From Paraliobacillus sp. PM-2 (GTDB lineage: Bacteria; Bacillota; Bacilli; Bacillales; Amphibacillaceae), in contig NZ_CTEI01000002.1 in NCBI RefSeq assembly GCF_001368815.1, positions 62,001-126,000 on the forward strand: a stretch of 64,000 nucleotides of DNA, read 5' to 3'. Under the pieces are notes generated by a model, which was given only the letters and a program-made list of their open reading frames with translations, was not told the origin of the DNA and searched no databases. This document shows positions 1-8,794 of this stretch, piece after piece (within the stretch, counting starts at the first letter, position 1; each line of letters begins with the position of its first letter). A program made the position numbers and the translations under genes.

Positions 1-467
1 GGTGATTTGAATAATAATGAGTCTGAAATAATTGCGGATAACATCAATCCTGCAATTTCTTTTGGAATAGTAACTTGATGTTCCTTAAATAATTTATTTA
101 AAATCGTAGCTGTACAACCAACAGGTTCTGCACGGTAATAAACTGGATCATTTGTTTCAAAATTTGCGATTCGGTGATGATCAATTACTTCTTTTACTCG
201 CACTTGTTCAATATCATCTACACTTTGTTGACGTTCATTATGGTCGACCAAAATGACGGTCTCCACTTCATTTGATACCGTTTCTACATATCTAGGTGCC
301 TGAACGTTAAAATGGTCTAAAGCGAATTGTGTTTCATTATTTACTTCACCTAGACGTACAGCTTCAACATCTTGACCTAATTGTTGTTTTAAATAGGCAT
401 AAGCAAGTGCCGCTGTTATAGTATCTGTATCTGGATTTTTGTGTCCGAATATTAGTGTTTTGCTCAA
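1..467 (-). CDS. ppaC: Manganese-dependent inorganic pyrophosphatase, C-terminal part outside the window
   Basis: This gene is cut by the window edge; about 155 N-terminal residues are visible. It would hydrolyse pyrophosphate to phosphate in the cytoplasm, pulling biosynthetic reactions forward. The DHH-family metal motifs are clear: HKNPDTDT near residue 8, a VDHNE motif near residue 75 and IDHHRIANF near residue 97. I place the start at a TTG (465-467) because AGGAGAG lies just upstream and the product then begins [16 protein letters not shown], as in family II pyrophosphatases. No ATG gives this N-terminus. The family assignment is firm; the missing C-terminal DHHA2 domain cannot be checked. 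Confidence 0.93.
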   Translation of the reverse strand, partial: MSKTLIFGHKNPDTDTITAALAYAYLKQQLGQDVEAVRLGEVNNETQFALDHFNVQAPRYVETVSNEVETVILVDHNERQQSVDDIEQVRVKEVIDHHRIANFETNDPVYYRAEPVGCTATILNKLFKEHQVTIPKEIAGLMLSAIISDSLLFKS

Positions 468-556
468 TGTGTTTCTCTCCTTTATCTTTTGCATTGCCTT
501 TAGAATGAAAAATCCATATCTATTGTAACCTAAATTGTACATTGTTTCATTAAGTT

Positions 557-1801
557 TTATTTTATTTGACCATTTCCATGTAACGTGTATTTGGTTGAAG
601 TGAGTGCTTGTAAACCCATTGGCCCTCTTGCATGTAGTTTCTGTGTACTAATGCCTATTTCTGCACCAAACCCAAATTCAAATCCATCAGTAAACCGAGT
701 AGATGCATTATGATAAACACATGCTGCATCCACCTCATTTAAAAACTGGATCACATGTTGATCGGTTTCAGAAATAATTGCTTCTGAATGCTTTGTTCCA
801 TATTGATTAATATGATTGATTGCTTCGTCTACATTTTCAACTGTTTTAATTGCTACGGTTTTATCTAGATATTCCGTATGCCAATCTTTATCTGTAGCTA
901 AGGGTAGCTCCTTGCGATAACCTGCTATGGTTTTATCAACATACATGGCCACATCATGATCATATAGCGCGTTTATTAACTGATCTCCGTATTGTTCAAA
1001 CCATTGCTTATCTACTAAGATAGTTTCGATCGCATTACATACAGATGGTCTTTGTGTTTTCGCATTAATTGCTATTGCAATACTCATCTCTACATCAGCT
1101 GTTTGATCAATAAAAAGATGACAATTACCGGCACCTGTTTCCAACACTGGTACAGAAGATTTTTCAACCACCGTATCGATTAATTTTTTGCTTCCCCTTG
1201 GAATTAATACATCTAAATGTTCATTCAAACGAAACATTTTTTCTGCGGTAGCACGACTGGTATCTTCCACTAATTGAACGGCATCAACAGGTAGATCAGA
1301 GTGTGTTAACGCTTCTTGAATAACACGAACCAATGCAATATTTGAATGAATAGCAGAAGAGCTACCACGTAATAATACGGCATTTCCAGTTTTTAAACAA
1401 AGGCTAGCAGCATCTACTGTAACATTTGGTCTAGCTTCATAGATAATGCCAATCACACCAATAGGTACAGTCACTTTTTTTATTGCTAAACCGTTGGGCC
1501 TTTCCCATTCTGCTTGAGTAGAGCCAATTGGATCATCCAACTTAATTAGTTGTTGTAATGATTCAGCCATTCCTTCAATGCGTTTTTTATCTAAACGTAA
1601 TCGATCAATAATCGCATCAGATATTCCTTTTTCTCTTGCTGCTGCAATATCGTTTTCGTTCTCTTTCAGAATGTATTCCTGCTGACTTATTAATGCATCA
1701 GCAATTAATTGAATAGCTTTGTTTTTTTGAGCTGTTGTTGTACGACTTAATTGAATGGTTGTTTCCTTTGCCTTTTTTGCAATTGTTAAAAGATCATTCA
1801 T
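557..1801 (-). CDS. proA: Glutamate-5-semialdehyde dehydrogenase (gamma-glutamyl phosphate reductase)
   Basis: This enzyme reduces gamma-glutamyl phosphate with NADPH to glutamate semialdehyde, the second step of proline synthesis. The product has 414 residues, the normal length, with the aldehyde dehydrogenase fold. Visible motifs are [12 protein letters not shown] (about 122-133), LLRGSSSA (about 143-150) and the PSVCNAIET segment carrying the catalytic cysteine (about 252-260). The ribosome binding site AGGGGG lies inside the end of proB, and only three bases separate the genes, so ProB and ProA are probably translationally coupled. The operon is read from the T-box leader upstream of proB. 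Confidence 0.97.
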   Translation of the reverse strand: MNDLLTIAKKAKETTIQLSRTTTAQKNKAIQLIADALISQQEYILKENENDIAAAREKGISDAIIDRLRLDKKRIEGMAESLQQLIKLDDPIGSTQAEWERPNGLAIKKVTVPIGVIGIIYEARPNVTVDAASLCLKTGNAVLLRGSSSAIHSNIALVRVIQEALTHSDLPVDAVQLVEDTSRATAEKMFRLNEHLDVLIPRGSKKLIDTVVEKSSVPVLETGAGNCHLFIDQTADVEMSIAIAINAKTQRPSVCNAIETILVDKQWFEQYGDQLINALYDHDVAMYVDKTIAGYRKELPLATDKDWHTEYLDKTVAIKTVENVDEAINHINQYGTKHSEAIISETDQHVIQFLNEVDAACVYHNASTRFTDGFEFGFGAEIGISTQKLHARGPMGLQALTSTKYTLHGNGQIK

Positions 1802-1804
1802 CTT

Positions 1805-2920
1805 TTATACCCCCTGTAATGTTAATACTAAATGATCACGATGAATTACTTCAGACTTATGCTGGTTTGTAATATGCATCGCGTTGGAACTACGCATCCC
1901 TTTAATTTGATGAATTTCTGCTGAATTGTAGTTAACTTTCCCTTTTGCAATAACATTTTGTTGATATACTATTTCTACTACATCATTTTGTTTAAAGTCA
2001 CCTATAACAGCAAGAATTCCTGCAGGTAGTAAACTTTTCCCTTTTTTTAGTAAAGCATCTTTCGCACCATCATCAACAACAATTTGACCCGAAACCTTTG
2101 AGTGAAATGCAATCCATTGCTTTTGCTTTCTTACATGTTGCGTTTGATGATTTCCAATGTACGTACCGTCACCGTTTCCATTTAAAATATCGACAAACTT
2201 ATTATTTCCACGCCCAATGCCAACGAAGGTATGGACACCTAGTGATAATGCCGTTTGCGCAGCTAGTAACTTCGACTTCATTCCACCAGTTCCAACTTTC
2301 GAGCTGGAATCTTGGCTTGTTTGACTAATTAACTCATCTGAAATATGATCCAATTGATTGTAACGAATAGCATCTGCATGATAATTTGGATTTGCACTGT
2401 ATAAGCCGTTAATATCCGTTAACATAATTAAATAATCTGCATTAACTAAACCGCTAATCAGTGCTGATAACATATCATTATCACCAAAGGTTAACTCATC
2501 AATGGCCACAGAATCATTTTCATTAATAATTGGAATGACGGAACGCTTTAATAATTCATTAATGGTTTGATATACATTACTAAATTGTTGATGATGAATG
2601 AATACATCTCTTGTTACAAGTAATTGTGCACTAACGATACCAAAGGTTTTAAATGCCTCTGCATACGCCTCAATCAATAAACCCTGCCCTACAGCAGCTG
2701 CTGCTTGTTTACCCGATACCGTTACAGGTCGACTAGAATAACCCAAGTCTCTAAATCCTGCAGATACGGCACCGGATGAAATTAAAATCACTTCTACTCC
2801 TTGTTTCATTAATGTTGCAATAGCGCTTGTATGTTCCTGCAGTTTGTTTATACTTAAACTTCCATCTTGCTCTGTCAGTGAACTGCTACCTATTTTAATT
2901 ACTACTCGTTTATTTGCCAT
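1805..2920 (-). CDS. proB: Glutamate 5-kinase
   Basis: ProB phosphorylates glutamate with ATP, the committed and normally proline-inhibited step of proline synthesis. The 371-residue protein has an amino acid kinase domain (VVIKIGSSSL at 5-14, INENDSV near 134 and a GTGGMKSK motif near 210), then a C-terminal PUA domain from about residue 275 (KGKSLLPAGI). This is the usual ProB layout. It is the first gene of proBA. It lies downstream of a T-box leader with a proline specifier, so transcription should rise when tRNA-Pro is uncharged. In halotolerant bacilli proline also serves as an osmolyte, but a biosynthetic T-box argues that this pair serves anabolic supply (inference). Confidence 0.97.
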   Translation of the reverse strand: MANKRVVIKIGSSSLTEQDGSLSINKLQEHTSAIATLMKQGVEVILISSGAVSAGFRDLGYSSRPVTVSGKQAAAAVGQGLLIEAYAEAFKTFGIVSAQLLVTRDVFIHHQQFSNVYQTINELLKRSVIPIINENDSVAIDELTFGDNDMLSALISGLVNADYLIMLTDINGLYSANPNYHADAIRYNQLDHISDELISQTSQDSSSKVGTGGMKSKLLAAQTALSLGVHTFVGIGRGNNKFVDILNGNGDGTYIGNHQTQHVRKQKQWIAFHSKVSGQIVVDDGAKDALLKKGKSLLPAGILAVIGDFKQNDVVEIVYQQNVIAKGKVNYNSAEIHQIKGMRSSNAMHITNQHKSEVIHRDHLVLTLQGV

Positions 2921-2961
2921 GTTGTTCGCCTCTTCTTACTACTTTTCATATTTGTTTATAC

Positions 2962-3222
2962 AAAAAAACCTTTCTCATCCTATACAAGTTACTGTAAAGG
3001 ACGAAAAAGAGTTAATCCGCGGTACCACCTTTGATTGACAAGTGAAACTTGCCCACCTTTCCCATAACGCTGGGATAGCGAATGAAGTTTATTCTTCTTA
3101 GCTCTGAGGTAGGTTCGATAAAAAAACGATCATGGAAGGACCTTTCAGCCAACGGATCCTATTCTCTGTCATTGCTTGTATATCTACTAATCCTCATCAC
3201 AGCTTTTATCAATATATTTATT
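2962..3222 (-). promoter_or_regulatory. T-box riboswitch, proline (CCU) specifier, controlling proBA
   Basis: The minus strand carries the conserved T-box sequence AAAGGTGGTACCGCGG (3017-3032). Upstream lies a Stem I region with GATGAGGA and AGTA motifs. The specifier loop reads GAA-CCU-ACC, with CCU at 3111-3113, a proline codon. Downstream, a terminator stem pairs about 2969-2980 with 2999-3010 and is followed by seven Ts. Charged tRNA-Pro should leave the terminator formed; uncharged tRNA-Pro should stabilise the antiterminator. Specifier and target genes agree, which supports the assignment. Secondary structure was judged by eye. Confidence 0.93.
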
Positions 3223-3226
3223 TCAT

Positions 3227-3255
3227 ATTATGCTTTAGAGACATGCAAAAGTCAA
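3227..3255 (-). promoter_or_regulatory. SigA-type promoter of the proBA T-box leader
   Basis: The minus strand shows TTGACT (3250-3255), a 17-base spacer and CATAAT (3227-3232), close to the vegetative consensus. It is placed so that the transcript begins just upstream of T-box Stem I. No clear terminator separates the upstream ilvE gene from this promoter, so some ilvE read-through into the leader is possible. Confidence 0.75.
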
Positions 3256-3301
3256 TGAACTGTAAGAATAACTGTCGTCTATTTCATGCTAGTTGGTTCA
3301 T

Positions 3302-4372
3302 TTATAACTGTATAATCCAATCAAATCTATCTTCTTCTTTTCCATATTGAATCCCTGTTAACGTATCATAAAGCTGCTTAGATATTTTCCCTGTTTTACT
3401 ATTGTTGATTTCTAACATTTCCCCGTTCCAAGCTAACGTTCCAATTGGAGAAATAACGGCTGCTGTACCTGCACCAAATGCTTCTTCTAATTTGCCGGCT
3501 TGATGCGCTTGATAAATTTCATCCATTGATATTGTTCTTTCGGTAACTGGAACATTCCAATGTTTGAGCAGTTGAATAACGGAATTACGTGTTACACCTT
3601 CAAGGATACTTCCATTTAAGGCCGGTGTAACAATTTCACCATCAATCTTGAAAAAGACATTCATACTGCCAACTTCTTCAATATATTTTTTCTCTAAACC
3701 ATCTAACCACAACACTTGTGCAAATCCTTGCTCCGCTACAATTTCTTGTGCTTTTAAACTTGATGCGTAGTTTCCTGCTGTTTTTGCCTCTCCAGTACCA
3801 CCTTTGACTGCTCGAACATATTCATTCTCAACCGCAATCTTAACGGGATTAATTCCTTCTTTATAATAAGCCCCCACTGGTGACAAAATTATAATAAATT
3901 TATACTGTTTAGAAGGCGCAACACCTAGATAAGGTTCTGTTGCAATTACAAATGGTCTAATATACAAGGATGTTCCAGGTGCATTTGGAACCCATGAAGC
4001 ATCTAATTTAACTAGTTCTTTAATTGCTTGTAATGCGAGTGCTTCGTTAATTGTTGGAATGCACATCCGTTCATTGGAACGATTCAAGCGTTTAATGTTT
4101 TTTTCAGGGCGAAATAAATTCACATCTCCTTCATCGGTTAGATATGCTTTTAATCCTTCAAAAACCGTTTGACCATAATGATAAACCATTGCTGCTGGAT
4201 CTAAGGTAATTGGTTGATAAGGTACGATTCTTGGATCATACCATCCCTTCTCTTGATCATAATCTAAAATAAACATATGGTCTGTAAATATTTCACCAAA
4301 CGTCAAATCAGTTGGATTCGGTTTTTCTTTTTTGGAAGTAGTTTTCGAAATTGCTATACTATGTTCTGTCAT
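3302..4372 (-). CDS. ilvE: Branched-chain amino acid aminotransferase
   Basis: This PLP enzyme transfers amino groups between glutamate and the branched-chain 2-oxo acids, the last step of Val/Leu/Ile synthesis and the first of their breakdown. At 356 residues it matches the long BCAT type II form of Bacillus. Typical segments are YHYGQTVFEGLKAY (about 64-77), the GGTGEAKTAGNYA loop with the PLP lysine (about 191-203), EEVGSMNVFF (about 232-241) and GTAAVISPIG (about 302-311). AAGGGG lies nine bases before the ATG. It stands alone upstream of proBA. An AT-rich stretch upstream resembles a CodY box only weakly. Confidence 0.96.
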   Translation of the reverse strand: MTEHSIAISKTTSKKEKPNPTDLTFGEIFTDHMFILDYDQEKGWYDPRIVPYQPITLDPAAMVYHYGQTVFEGLKAYLTDEGDVNLFRPEKNIKRLNRSNERMCIPTINEALALQAIKELVKLDASWVPNAPGTSLYIRPFVIATEPYLGVAPSKQYKFIIILSPVGAYYKEGINPVKIAVENEYVRAVKGGTGEAKTAGNYASSLKAQEIVAEQGFAQVLWLDGLEKKYIEEVGSMNVFFKIDGEIVTPALNGSILEGVTRNSVIQLLKHWNVPVTERTISMDEIYQAHQAGKLEEAFGAGTAAVISPIGTLAWNGEMLEINNSKTGKISKQLYDTLTGIQYGKEEDRFDWIIQL

Positions 4373-4541
4373 AATTGATGTCCCCTTGCTTATTTAATTC
4401 TCAAATTCGGTTATTTATTATTACTATTTTATTACTAATCAGTGCCATTGCACAACCTATTTTAATTAAAAAATTCAAATAATTTAAAAAATAATTAATT
4501 AAAACTAATTTCTTTTAATCAATTCTTTTCTTTGATTAACT

Positions 4542-4577
4542 AAAAAGATCACTAGAAATTACTAGCGATCTTTTTTT
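4542..4577 (-). terminator. Rho-independent terminator of the sspL-like gene (bidirectional)
   Basis: The inverted repeat AGATCGCTAG / CTAGTGATCT is flanked by runs of A and T on both sides, so it could work on either strand. It follows the sspL-like stop codon on the minus strand. Confidence 0.75.
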
Positions 4578-4594
4578 AGAAGAATTATTCTACT

Positions 4595-4735
4595 TTATCT
4601 TTTCGTATTGTCTTTTTTTGCTTTTGCTTCTAATTGAGAAAATGGCTGTTGATCTGCCTTATCCTCAGTTATACCTTGTGGATTCAATCCTGCCTTCTTT
4701 TGTCGGTTGTTTCGACTACTTTTTTGTCGATCCAA
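4595..4735 (-). CDS. sspL: Small acid-soluble spore protein, SspL-like
   Basis: This very basic 46-residue protein resembles minor spore protein SspL of B. subtilis, which is packed in the forespore. The resemblance lies in the GLNPQG motif and the C-terminal LEAKAKKDNTKR, which matches the SspL ending almost residue for residue. I choose a TTG start (4733-4735) because AAAGGTGGTGA lies eight bases upstream. A longer reading from an ATG at 4774 lacks a ribosome binding site. Expression is probably forespore-specific (sigma G), by family. It is divergent from msrA. The symbol is by similarity. Confidence 0.72.
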   Translation of the reverse strand: MDRQKSSRNNRQKKAGLNPQGITEDKADQQPFSQLEAKAKKDNTKR

Positions 4736-4853
4736 ATTACTCACCACCTTTTCCTTTAGATTTTGTTTTTGCATAATATCTATACATTTGAATGGACAAA
4801 ATTCTTTTTTTTCGATACAGTTAACCATACGATAAATAAGGGGGAAATAAAGA

Positions 4854-5375
4854 ATGACAAAAGAAATAGCAACGTTTGCCGGTGGTTGCTTTTGGTGCAT
4901 GGTAAAGCCATTTGATCAATGGGATGGTGTTTATCAAGTCGTATCAGGTTATACTGGGGGACATATAGATAATCCAACTTACGAAGAAGTGAAATCAGGT
5001 AGGTCTGGACATTATGAAGCAGTTCAAATTACATACAACCCCGAAATAATACAATACCAACAAATACTTGATCTATATTGGCCACAGATTGACCCGACTG
5101 ATCCGGATGGACAATTCCATGATCGTGGACAACAATATCGAACAGCTATTTTTTATCATAATGAAAAGCAAAAAGAGTTGGCATTATTATCTAAGGAAGC
5201 CTTACAAAAATCGAATAAATTTAAACAAGAGATTGTTACACAAGTGTTGCCAGCGTCTACTTTCTACCCTGCAGAAAGCCATCATCAAGATTTTTATAAA
5301 AAAAATGAAAAAGAATATCTTAAAGATCGTGCCAAATCAGGTAGAGATGAATTCATTAATGATTACTGGAAGTAA
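4854..5375 (+). CDS. msrA: Peptide methionine-S-sulfoxide reductase A
   Basis: MsrA repairs oxidised methionine by reducing the S-sulfoxide using thioredoxin. The 173-residue protein has the signature GGCFWC with the catalytic cysteine at residue 12, the GYTGGH motif (about 52-57), the YHNEKQ segment and the FYPAESHHQDF motif (about 138-148). The ribosome binding site is AAGGGGG before the ATG. It stands as a single gene between the divergent sspL-like gene and the convergent his operon. No MsrB domain is fused, unlike in some bacteria. Confidence 0.95.
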   Translation: MTKEIATFAGGCFWCMVKPFDQWDGVYQVVSGYTGGHIDNPTYEEVKSGRSGHYEAVQITYNPEIIQYQQILDLYWPQIDPTDPDGQFHDRGQQYRTAIFYHNEKQKELALLSKEALQKSNKFKQEIVTQVLPASTFYPAESHHQDFYKKNEKEYLKDRAKSGRDEFINDYWK

Positions 5376-5387
5376 TTTTATTTATGT

Positions 5388-5409
5388 AAAAGCTCAAAGC
5401 TGAGTTTTT
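5388..5409 (+). terminator. Weak terminator after msrA
   Basis: A short stem (CTCA / TGAG, extended by A-T pairs with a bulged G) is followed by five Ts. The stem is small, so this is a tentative call. Confidence 0.4.
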
Positions 5410-5473
5410 ACAATTGATATTGTTTACATAATATATTTACAGTTGACAGCCAGACACGGAGAACTTTTTAAAT

Positions 5474-5518
5474 AAAAAACCAGAAAGAAGAAGTTTTACC
5501 ACTCCTTGATTTCTGGTC
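5474..5518 (-). terminator. his operon terminator overlapping the hisI stop codon
   Basis: On the minus strand ACCAGAAATCAAGGAGT pairs with ACTTCTTCTTTCTGGT (small mismatches) and is followed by six Ts. The hisI stop codon (5496-5498) falls in the loop, so the terminator stem is partly coding sequence. Confidence 0.8.
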
Positions 5519-6152
5519 TATCTCCCTTACTATTTCCTTTTTTTAACGTACGTCTAGCGAGTTCATTTTTTACTTGATTGAGAGAAACATTTTGTTCACT
5601 CATTAATACAAAGGTATGATATATTAAATCACTTACCTCAAGCACTACTTCTTCTGGATCTTGATTTTTGGCAGCTAAGACTACTTCTCCTGCTTCTTCG
5701 ATTACCTTTTTGGATATCTTATCAATCCCTTTGGTAAATAAGTAGTTTGTATAAGAATTTTCTATAGGATGCTCTTTTCTTTCTTGTATTTCTGTCATCA
5801 TTTCTTCCATTACGTTCCAGTCGTTTTTAACCGATTTTCCTTTTTGTTGATACACTTGATTGAAAAAACATGAAGTTTCTCCTGTGTGACACGCTGGACC
5901 ATTTGGGTTTACATAAATTAAAATACTATCTTGATCACAGTCAAGTGAGATAGAAACCACTTGTTGCGTATTTCCTGAAGTTGCTCCTTTATGCCACAAT
6001 GTTTTTCTTGAACGTGAATAAAACCACGTTTGTTTTGTTTCTAATGTTTTTTGATAGGATTCCTCATTCATGTATGCTAACATCAATACTTCTTTTGTAT
6101 TTGCATCCATAACAATCGCTGGTAACAGTCCTTTTGAAAAATCAGGATTCAC
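5496..6152 (-). CDS. hisI: Bifunctional phosphoribosyl-AMP cyclohydrolase / phosphoribosyl-ATP pyrophosphatase
   Basis: This fused HisIE enzyme carries out steps 2 and 3 of histidine synthesis: PR-ATP to PR-AMP, then ring opening to ProFAR. Residues 1-105 form the cyclohydrolase domain, with WHKGATSGN, the DCDQD metal motif and the GPACHTGE zinc motif. Residues 115-205 form the helical pyrophosphatase domain ([19 protein letters not shown]). At 218 residues it has the usual length. It is the last gene of the his operon and overlaps hisF by 11 bases. Confidence 0.97.
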   Translation of the reverse strand: MNPDFSKGLLPAIVMDANTKEVLMLAYMNEESYQKTLETKQTWFYSRSRKTLWHKGATSGNTQQVVSISLDCDQDSILIYVNPNGPACHTGETSCFFNQVYQQKGKSVKNDWNVMEEMMTEIQERKEHPIENSYTNYLFTKGIDKISKKVIEEAGEVVLAAKNQDPEEVVLEVSDLIYHTFVLMSEQNVSLNQVKNELARRTLKKGNSKGDRPEIKEW

Positions 6153-6900
6153 GGATATTCACCTCTTGTCCTTTACAACTGTCTTTCACTTCTTTAATTG
6201 TAAAAGTATTTTCATGAAAAATGGAAGCAGCTAACCCCGCCGAAACATCTGTTGCTTTAAATACTTCAGAAAAATGGTCAGGATGTCCGACACCCCCTGA
6301 GGCGATCACTGGAATACGCACCGAATCAACAATTGCTTTTGTTAAAGCAAGGTCAAAACCATTTTTCACACCATCAGTATCTACACTTGTTAACAGAATT
6401 TCTCCTGCCCCACGTTTTTCAACTTCCTTTGCCCACATAACGGCATCTAACCCACTATCTTTTGAGCCACCATGCGTCATCACATGCCACCCACCATCAA
6501 ATTGTTTGGCGTCTATTGCTACAACAATACATTGTGAGCCAAAACGCGATGAAGCGTCTGTAATTAACTTAGGATTGTTTACTGCTGCGGAATTAATCCC
6601 TACTTTGTCTGCTCCAGCTTGAAGTAATACAGTCACATCATCAATCGTGCGCACACCACCACCAACCGTAAACGGAACAAACACATTCCTAGCCGTATCT
6701 CGAACAATATCAATCATTGTCTGCCGACCTTCATTCGTAGCAGAAATATCTAAGAAAACAATTTCATCTGCTCCAGCTTTTGAATATGCTTCTGCCATCG
6801 CTACAGGATCTCCTAGCTCTCTTAAACCAACAAAATTGGTCCCTTTTACGACTTTTCCTTCTTTGACATCTAAACATGGTATAATCCGCTTTGCTATCAT
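6142..6900 (-). CDS. hisF: Imidazole glycerol phosphate synthase, cyclase subunit
   Basis: HisF receives ammonia from HisH and converts PRFAR to imidazole glycerol phosphate and AICAR. The 252-residue TIM barrel shows the catalytic aspartate in [10 protein letters not shown] (D11) and the second one in TSVDTDG (about 126-132). Phosphate loops VGGGVRT and ASGGVG are also present. It overlaps hisA by four bases (ATGA type) and hisI by 11, consistent with translational coupling. A 133-residue open frame on the opposite strand is a shadow. Confidence 0.97.
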   Translation of the reverse strand: MIAKRIIPCLDVKEGKVVKGTNFVGLRELGDPVAMAEAYSKAGADEIVFLDISATNEGRQTMIDIVRDTARNVFVPFTVGGGVRTIDDVTVLLQAGADKVGINSAAVNNPKLITDASSRFGSQCIVVAIDAKQFDGGWHVMTHGGSKDSGLDAVMWAKEVEKRGAGEILLTSVDTDGVKNGFDLALTKAIVDSVRIPVIASGGVGHPDHFSEVFKATDVSAGLAASIFHENTFTIKEVKDSCKGQEVNIRES

Positions 6901-7604
6901 GAATCTGCTCCCCTCAAGGTTACTCTCCCTTGATAAATCGCCTTTCCTACAATTACTTCCTTTATTCCGATTTTTTCTAAAGCATCTATATCGTTGTTAT
7001 CTTTAATTCCGCCTGATGCGACGATATTACAAGTTACCGCGTCATTCATTTGCTTCAATGCATCAATGTTTGGTCCTGACATCGTACCATCTTTTGAAAT
7101 ATCCGTAAAAACGATCGATTCTACACCTAATTGCTCCATTTCTTTAGCAAAAGTAATCGCATTAACTTCTGATACAGTTTCCCACCCGTGGGTAGCTACT
7201 TTCCCATCTTTTGCATCAATTCCAATAACAATATGTGATGGATACTCTGCCAAGACTGCTTTTAGGAAAGATGGATCTTCTATTGCAGCTGTTCCAAGCA
7301 CTAATCGATCCGCACCCGCTTGAATTAGTTTCTCAACAGTCTTTATTGTTCGAATGCCCCCTCCAATTTGTACAGGAACCGTAGCTATATCACATAACTT
7401 TTCGATTAACTCGTATTGTCGTTTTTCTTCGCCATCTCGAGCACCATCTAAATCAACTATGTGAATAATCTGCGCACCATCTGCAATAAAAGTGTTTAAT
7501 TGTTCAATTGGATCATTTGCCACTTGTTCCGTTTTACTGAAATCCCCTTGATATAACCGAACACATTTTCCATCAATTAAATCTATAGCCGGTATAATTT
7601 TCAT
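6897..7604 (-). CDS. hisA: ProFAR isomerase (phosphoribosylformimino-AICAR-P isomerase)
   Basis: HisA performs the Amadori rearrangement of ProFAR to PRFAR, step 4 of histidine synthesis. The 235-residue TIM barrel is a paralogue of HisF. It has [19 protein letters not shown] at the N-terminus with the catalytic D8, the second aspartate in FTDISKDGT (about 126-134), and phosphate-binding VQIGGGIRT and ASGGIK. It overlaps hisH and hisF by four bases each. Confidence 0.97.
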   Translation of the reverse strand: MKIIPAIDLIDGKCVRLYQGDFSKTEQVANDPIEQLNTFIADGAQIIHIVDLDGARDGEEKRQYELIEKLCDIATVPVQIGGGIRTIKTVEKLIQAGADRLVLGTAAIEDPSFLKAVLAEYPSHIVIGIDAKDGKVATHGWETVSEVNAITFAKEMEQLGVESIVFTDISKDGTMSGPNIDALKQMNDAVTCNIVASGGIKDNNDIDALEKIGIKEVIVGKAIYQGRVTLRGADS

Positions 7605-8200
7605 TTTGCCACCTCTTTTAAGAATACTTGTAATATGTTTCTTCCAACTTCACCACTTTTTTCAGGATGAAATTGAATACCGTATATATTGCCCTTTCTT
7701 ACAATAGCAGTGACATTAGGGCCATACTCCGCTGTCGCAATCATATATTTCGGATCAGTTTGTGCCATAAATGAATGAACAAAATAGACGTGCTGCTCTT
7801 GAAGATGAGAAAAAGCGCTATCTTTTGCAACTATATTCAACGCATTCCAACCAATGTGCGGTAGTAAGTAAGGTGTTTCTATTTTTGTTACCGTACCGGG
7901 AATCAAATCTAGTCCTTTTGTTCTGCCACCTTCATGCCCTTCTGTAAAAAGCAACTGCATACCAAGGCAAATTCCTAAAAATGGTTTCACTTCAGCTAGT
8001 TCTTGTAATACGGATTTTAACTTTCTTTTTTCAATTTCTTCAATCGCTGCTTGAAATGAACCGACGCCAGGTAAAATAATATGTGAAGCCTTTTTTAATA
8101 TAATTGGATTATCGGTAATGATAACATCGTATCCTAACTGTCTAAAAGCTGTTTCAACACTTGCGGTATTTCCCATCCCGTAATCTACTATGGCAATCAT
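7601..8200 (-). CDS. hisH: Imidazole glycerol phosphate synthase, glutaminase subunit
   Basis: HisH hydrolyses glutamine and passes ammonia to HisF. The 199-residue class I amidotransferase has YGMGN at the N-terminus, the nucleophile elbow [10 protein letters not shown] (Cys about 80) and the [10 protein letters not shown] motif with the catalytic His and Glu near the C-terminus. It lies between hisB and hisA with four-base overlaps at both ends. Confidence 0.97.
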   Translation of the reverse strand: MIAIVDYGMGNTASVETAFRQLGYDVIITDNPIILKKASHIILPGVGSFQAAIEEIEKRKLKSVLQELAEVKPFLGICLGMQLLFTEGHEGGRTKGLDLIPGTVTKIETPYLLPHIGWNALNIVAKDSAFSHLQEQHVYFVHSFMAQTDPKYMIATAEYGPNVTAIVRKGNIYGIQFHPEKSGEVGRNILQVFLKEVAK

Positions 8201-8784
8201 TCAATTAACCCCTTGGTTGAATTTACGCCTTCAATCGAAGAATCAATTTGAATAGCTTGAGCTAAAGCTCGTCCTAATGCTTTAAATATAGCTTCCACCT
8301 TGTGATGTGTGTTTAGCCCATAAAGAATTCGTGCATGTAAGGTAATACCGGCTTGTACTGCAAAAGCTTGCAAAAACTCTCTAACAAGTTCCGTATCAAA
8401 ATTACCTAATTTTTGATTTTCAAATGTTGCATCTAATACGAGATAAGGTCGTCCGCTAATGTCCAAAGAAACAAAACCTAACGTTTCATCCATTGGAACA
8501 TAGGCTGTACCATAACGTGTGATTTGCTTTTTATCACCTAAAGCTTCCCTAATAACTTGTCCCAATACAATAGCAACATCTTCAACGGTATGGTGACTAT
8601 CAATATGCAAATCACCATCCGCTTTTACAGTCAACCCTATACGGCCATGTCGAGCAAATAATTCTAGTATATGATCAAAAAATCCAACCCCTGTTGTGAT
8701 AGAAACTTTTTTTGCATCGTCTAAATTAACCGCAACTTCAATAGCTGTTTCATTTGTCTTTCTTGCTTTATTCGCTATTCTCAT
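8197..8784 (-). CDS. hisB: Imidazoleglycerol-phosphate dehydratase
   Basis: HisB dehydrates imidazole glycerol phosphate to imidazole acetol phosphate. The 195-residue monofunctional form lacks the phosphatase domain of enterobacterial HisB, as expected where HisJ supplies that activity. Metal-binding motifs are [13 protein letters not shown] (about 34-46), DSHHTVEDV (about 62-70) and [14 protein letters not shown] (about 160-173). The start is ten bases after the hisD stop and has an AGGGTG site. Confidence 0.97.
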   Translation of the reverse strand: MRIANKARKTNETAIEVAVNLDDAKKVSITTGVGFFDHILELFARHGRIGLTVKADGDLHIDSHHTVEDVAIVLGQVIREALGDKKQITRYGTAYVPMDETLGFVSLDISGRPYLVLDATFENQKLGNFDTELVREFLQAFAVQAGITLHARILYGLNTHHKVEAIFKALGRALAQAIQIDSSIEGVNSTKGLIE

Positions 8785-8794
8785 CTATTCACCC

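Noticed and set aside
4373-4541. Possible CodY box upstream of ilvE
   Set aside because: The best match to the 15-base consensus has about four mismatches in very AT-rich DNA, so it is not distinguishable from background.
4736-4900. N-terminal extension of the sspL-like gene (ATG at 4774 or further upstream)
   Set aside because: The extension has no ribosome binding site and overlaps the start of msrA; the SspL-like part begins at a TTG with a strong site.
6221-6622. 133-codon plus-strand frame opposite hisF
   Set aside because: It lies wholly antisense to a conserved enzyme, has no ribosome binding site and no family features; similar antisense frames occur opposite hisA, acnA, tkt and parC.
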